Assembly (NCBI RefSeq): GCF_940670765.1
Contig: NZ_CALNVW010000020.1
Coordinates: 62,001-126,000, forward strand
DNA from: Streptomyces sp. A 4/2
GTDB taxonomy: Bacteria; Actinomycetota; Actinomycetes; Streptomycetales; Streptomycetaceae
Length of the DNA stretch: 64,000 bases
Reading direction: 5' to 3'
A program made the translations under genes and the position numbers. Below the pieces are notes generated by a model. It saw only the letters and a program-made list of their open reading frames with translations. It made no database searches and was not told the DNA's origin. How positions within the stretch are numbered: the stretch's first letter is position 1; each line of letters opens with the position of its first letter. Below, piece by piece: positions 63,060-64,000 of this stretch.

Positions 63060-64000
63060 ATGACGGATCCTCCCACGGCGCGTGCCTCACGCCGCTCAGC
63101 CGATGACGACCGGTACAAGTGGACGGCGCTGACGAACACCACCGCTGCGGTCTTCATGTCCGCACTGGACGGCTCCATCGTGCTGATCGCCCTGCCGGCG
63201 ATCTTCCGTGGCGTGCACCTGGACCCCCTGGCTCCGGGCAACATCGCCTATCTGCTCTGGATGATCATGGGGTACCGGCTGGTCCAGGCCGTCCTGGTGG
63301 TCACGGTGGGCCGCCTGGGCGACATGTACGGCCGGGTCCGGATCTACAACTCCGGGTTCGCGGTCTTCACCTTCGCGTCGATCCTGCTGTCCTTCGACCC
63401 CTTCGACGGCGGCCACGGCGCGATGTGGCTGATCGCGTGGCGAGTGGTGCAGGCCGTCGGCGGATCGATGCTGACCGCGAACTCGGCTGCGATCCTGACC
63501 GATGCCTTTCCCGATGAGCAGCGCGGCTTCGCCCTGGGAATCAACCAGGTCGCAGGACTGGCCGGGATGTTCATCGGCCTGGTCGCCGGCGGTCTGCTGT
63601 CGGCCTGGGACTGGCGGGCGGTGTTCTGGGTGAGCGTGCCTGTCGGCGTGTTCTTCACGCTGTGGGCGTACCGCACCCTGCGCGAGACCGGTAAGCGGGG
63701 CGGCGGCCGGATCGACTGGTGGGGCAACATCACCTTCGCGGTGGGCCTCAGCGCGGTCCTGATCGCGGTCACCTTCGGCCTGCAGCCCTACGGCGGGCAC
63801 ACCATGGGCTGGACCAACCCACTGGTCGACGGACTGATTGCCGGCGGACTGGTCCTTCTGGCCGCATTCGTCGCCATCGAGAACCGCGTCTCCGCACCGA
63901 TGATCCAACTGAGCCTCTTTCGCCTTCGGGCCTTCACCTTCGGCAACCTCGCAGGCCTGGCCATCTCGATCGGCCGCGGCGGGATGCAGTTCGTGCTGAT
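63060..64000 (+). CDS. MFS exporter, DHA2 type, cut by the right edge
   Basis: At least 313 residues visible. Helix 1 TAAVFMSALDGSIVLIALPA has the D1 motif of 14-helix drug exporters; motif A is GRLGDMYGRVRIYNSGFAVF; then AWRVVQAVGGSMLTANSAAI (motif B) and NQVAGLAGMFIGLVAGGLL (motif C). ATG 63060 is 3 bases after a possible GTG start; GAGGA precedes both. The C-terminal half lies beyond the window. It is paired with the MarR gene upstream. Confidence 0.92.
   Translation, partial: MTDPPTARASRRSADDDRYKWTALTNTTAAVFMSALDGSIVLIALPAIFRGVHLDPLAPGNIAYLLWMIMGYRLVQAVLVVTVGRLGDMYGRVRIYNSGFAVFTFASILLSFDPFDGGHGAMWLIAWRVVQAVGGSMLTANSAAILTDAFPDEQRGFALGINQVAGLAGMFIGLVAGGLLSAWDWRAVFWVSVPVGVFFTLWAYRTLRETGKRGGGRIDWWGNITFAVGLSAVLIAVTFGLQPYGGHTMGWTNPLVDGLIAGGLVLLAAFVAIENRVSAPMIQLSLFRLRAFTFGNLAGLAISIGRGGMQFVL

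Overview
The window is high-GC actinobacterial DNA, almost certainly from a Streptomyces chromosome. The evidence is the GC-rich codon use with GTG starts and ATGA overlaps, a SARP regulator carrying a TTA codon, an undecaprenyl-diphosphate-synthase-like gene, an ECF sigma gene, and Streptomyces-type IS and Tn3 debris.

Left third (1-25.4 kb): the start of an AT-less (trans-AT) type I polyketide cluster. Four tightly packed leftward genes encode a free-standing malonyl acyltransferase, a discrete ACP, an asparagine-synthetase-like amidotransferase and a giant PKS that runs off the left edge (at least 6,175 codons). The PKS reads KS-DH-KR-ACP / KS-B-ACP / KS-KR-ACP / KS-ACP / KS-DH-KR-MT... This AT + ACP + amidotransferase + KS-B set is the signature of glutarimide polyketides (the iso-migrastatin, lactimidomycin, cycloheximide and streptimidone family). 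Malonamyl-ACP is extended and dehydrated, then a branching module adds a malonyl unit to the beta carbon and the imide closes. The divergent gene is a large SARP-type ATPase regulator with an in-frame TTA codon. Between the two transcription units lie four GGCAAG-like heptamers at exact 11-bp spacing, a likely SARP site driving the AT promoter. The rest of the PKS, the tailoring genes and any thioesterase lie outside the window.

Middle (25.4-36.7 kb): a patchwork of boundary and mobile DNA. It holds truncated ends of an ABC permease and a response regulator joined at a deletion scar, a cis-prenyltransferase, an MFS exporter with a palindromic operator, and an island bounded by two inverted, differently damaged copies of one IS. 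Inside the island are a GNAT enzyme, a frameshifted SMI1/KNR4 gene, a truncated IS5-type transposase, an SDR, an integrase tail, Tn3 and DUF1214 tails, and a compact threonyl-tRNA synthetase. The synthetase is preceded by a leader peptide with three consecutive Thr codons and a strong hairpin, i.e. a probable attenuator.

Right part (36.7-64 kb): small regulated metabolic and resistance units. They are an ArsR-like regulator with an MFS exporter; a secreted tripeptidyl-aminopeptidase-like hydrolase; a LacI regulator divergent from a sugar-type ABC importer plus nucleoside hydrolase, with two LacI boxes; a hydroxyisobutyrate-dehydrogenase-like enzyme; an ECF sigma factor with a membrane partner; a DAO-type oxidoreductase; an RNA 2',3'-cyclic phosphodiesterase; a rifampin phosphotransferase with an upstream RAE-like palindrome; a MarR-MFS-isochorismatase-fold operon with a 20-bp-arm palindrome; a secreted lytic transglycosylase; and a second MarR-MFS pair cut by the right edge. 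Several short stretches between them hold decayed acetyltransferase and hydrolase genes.
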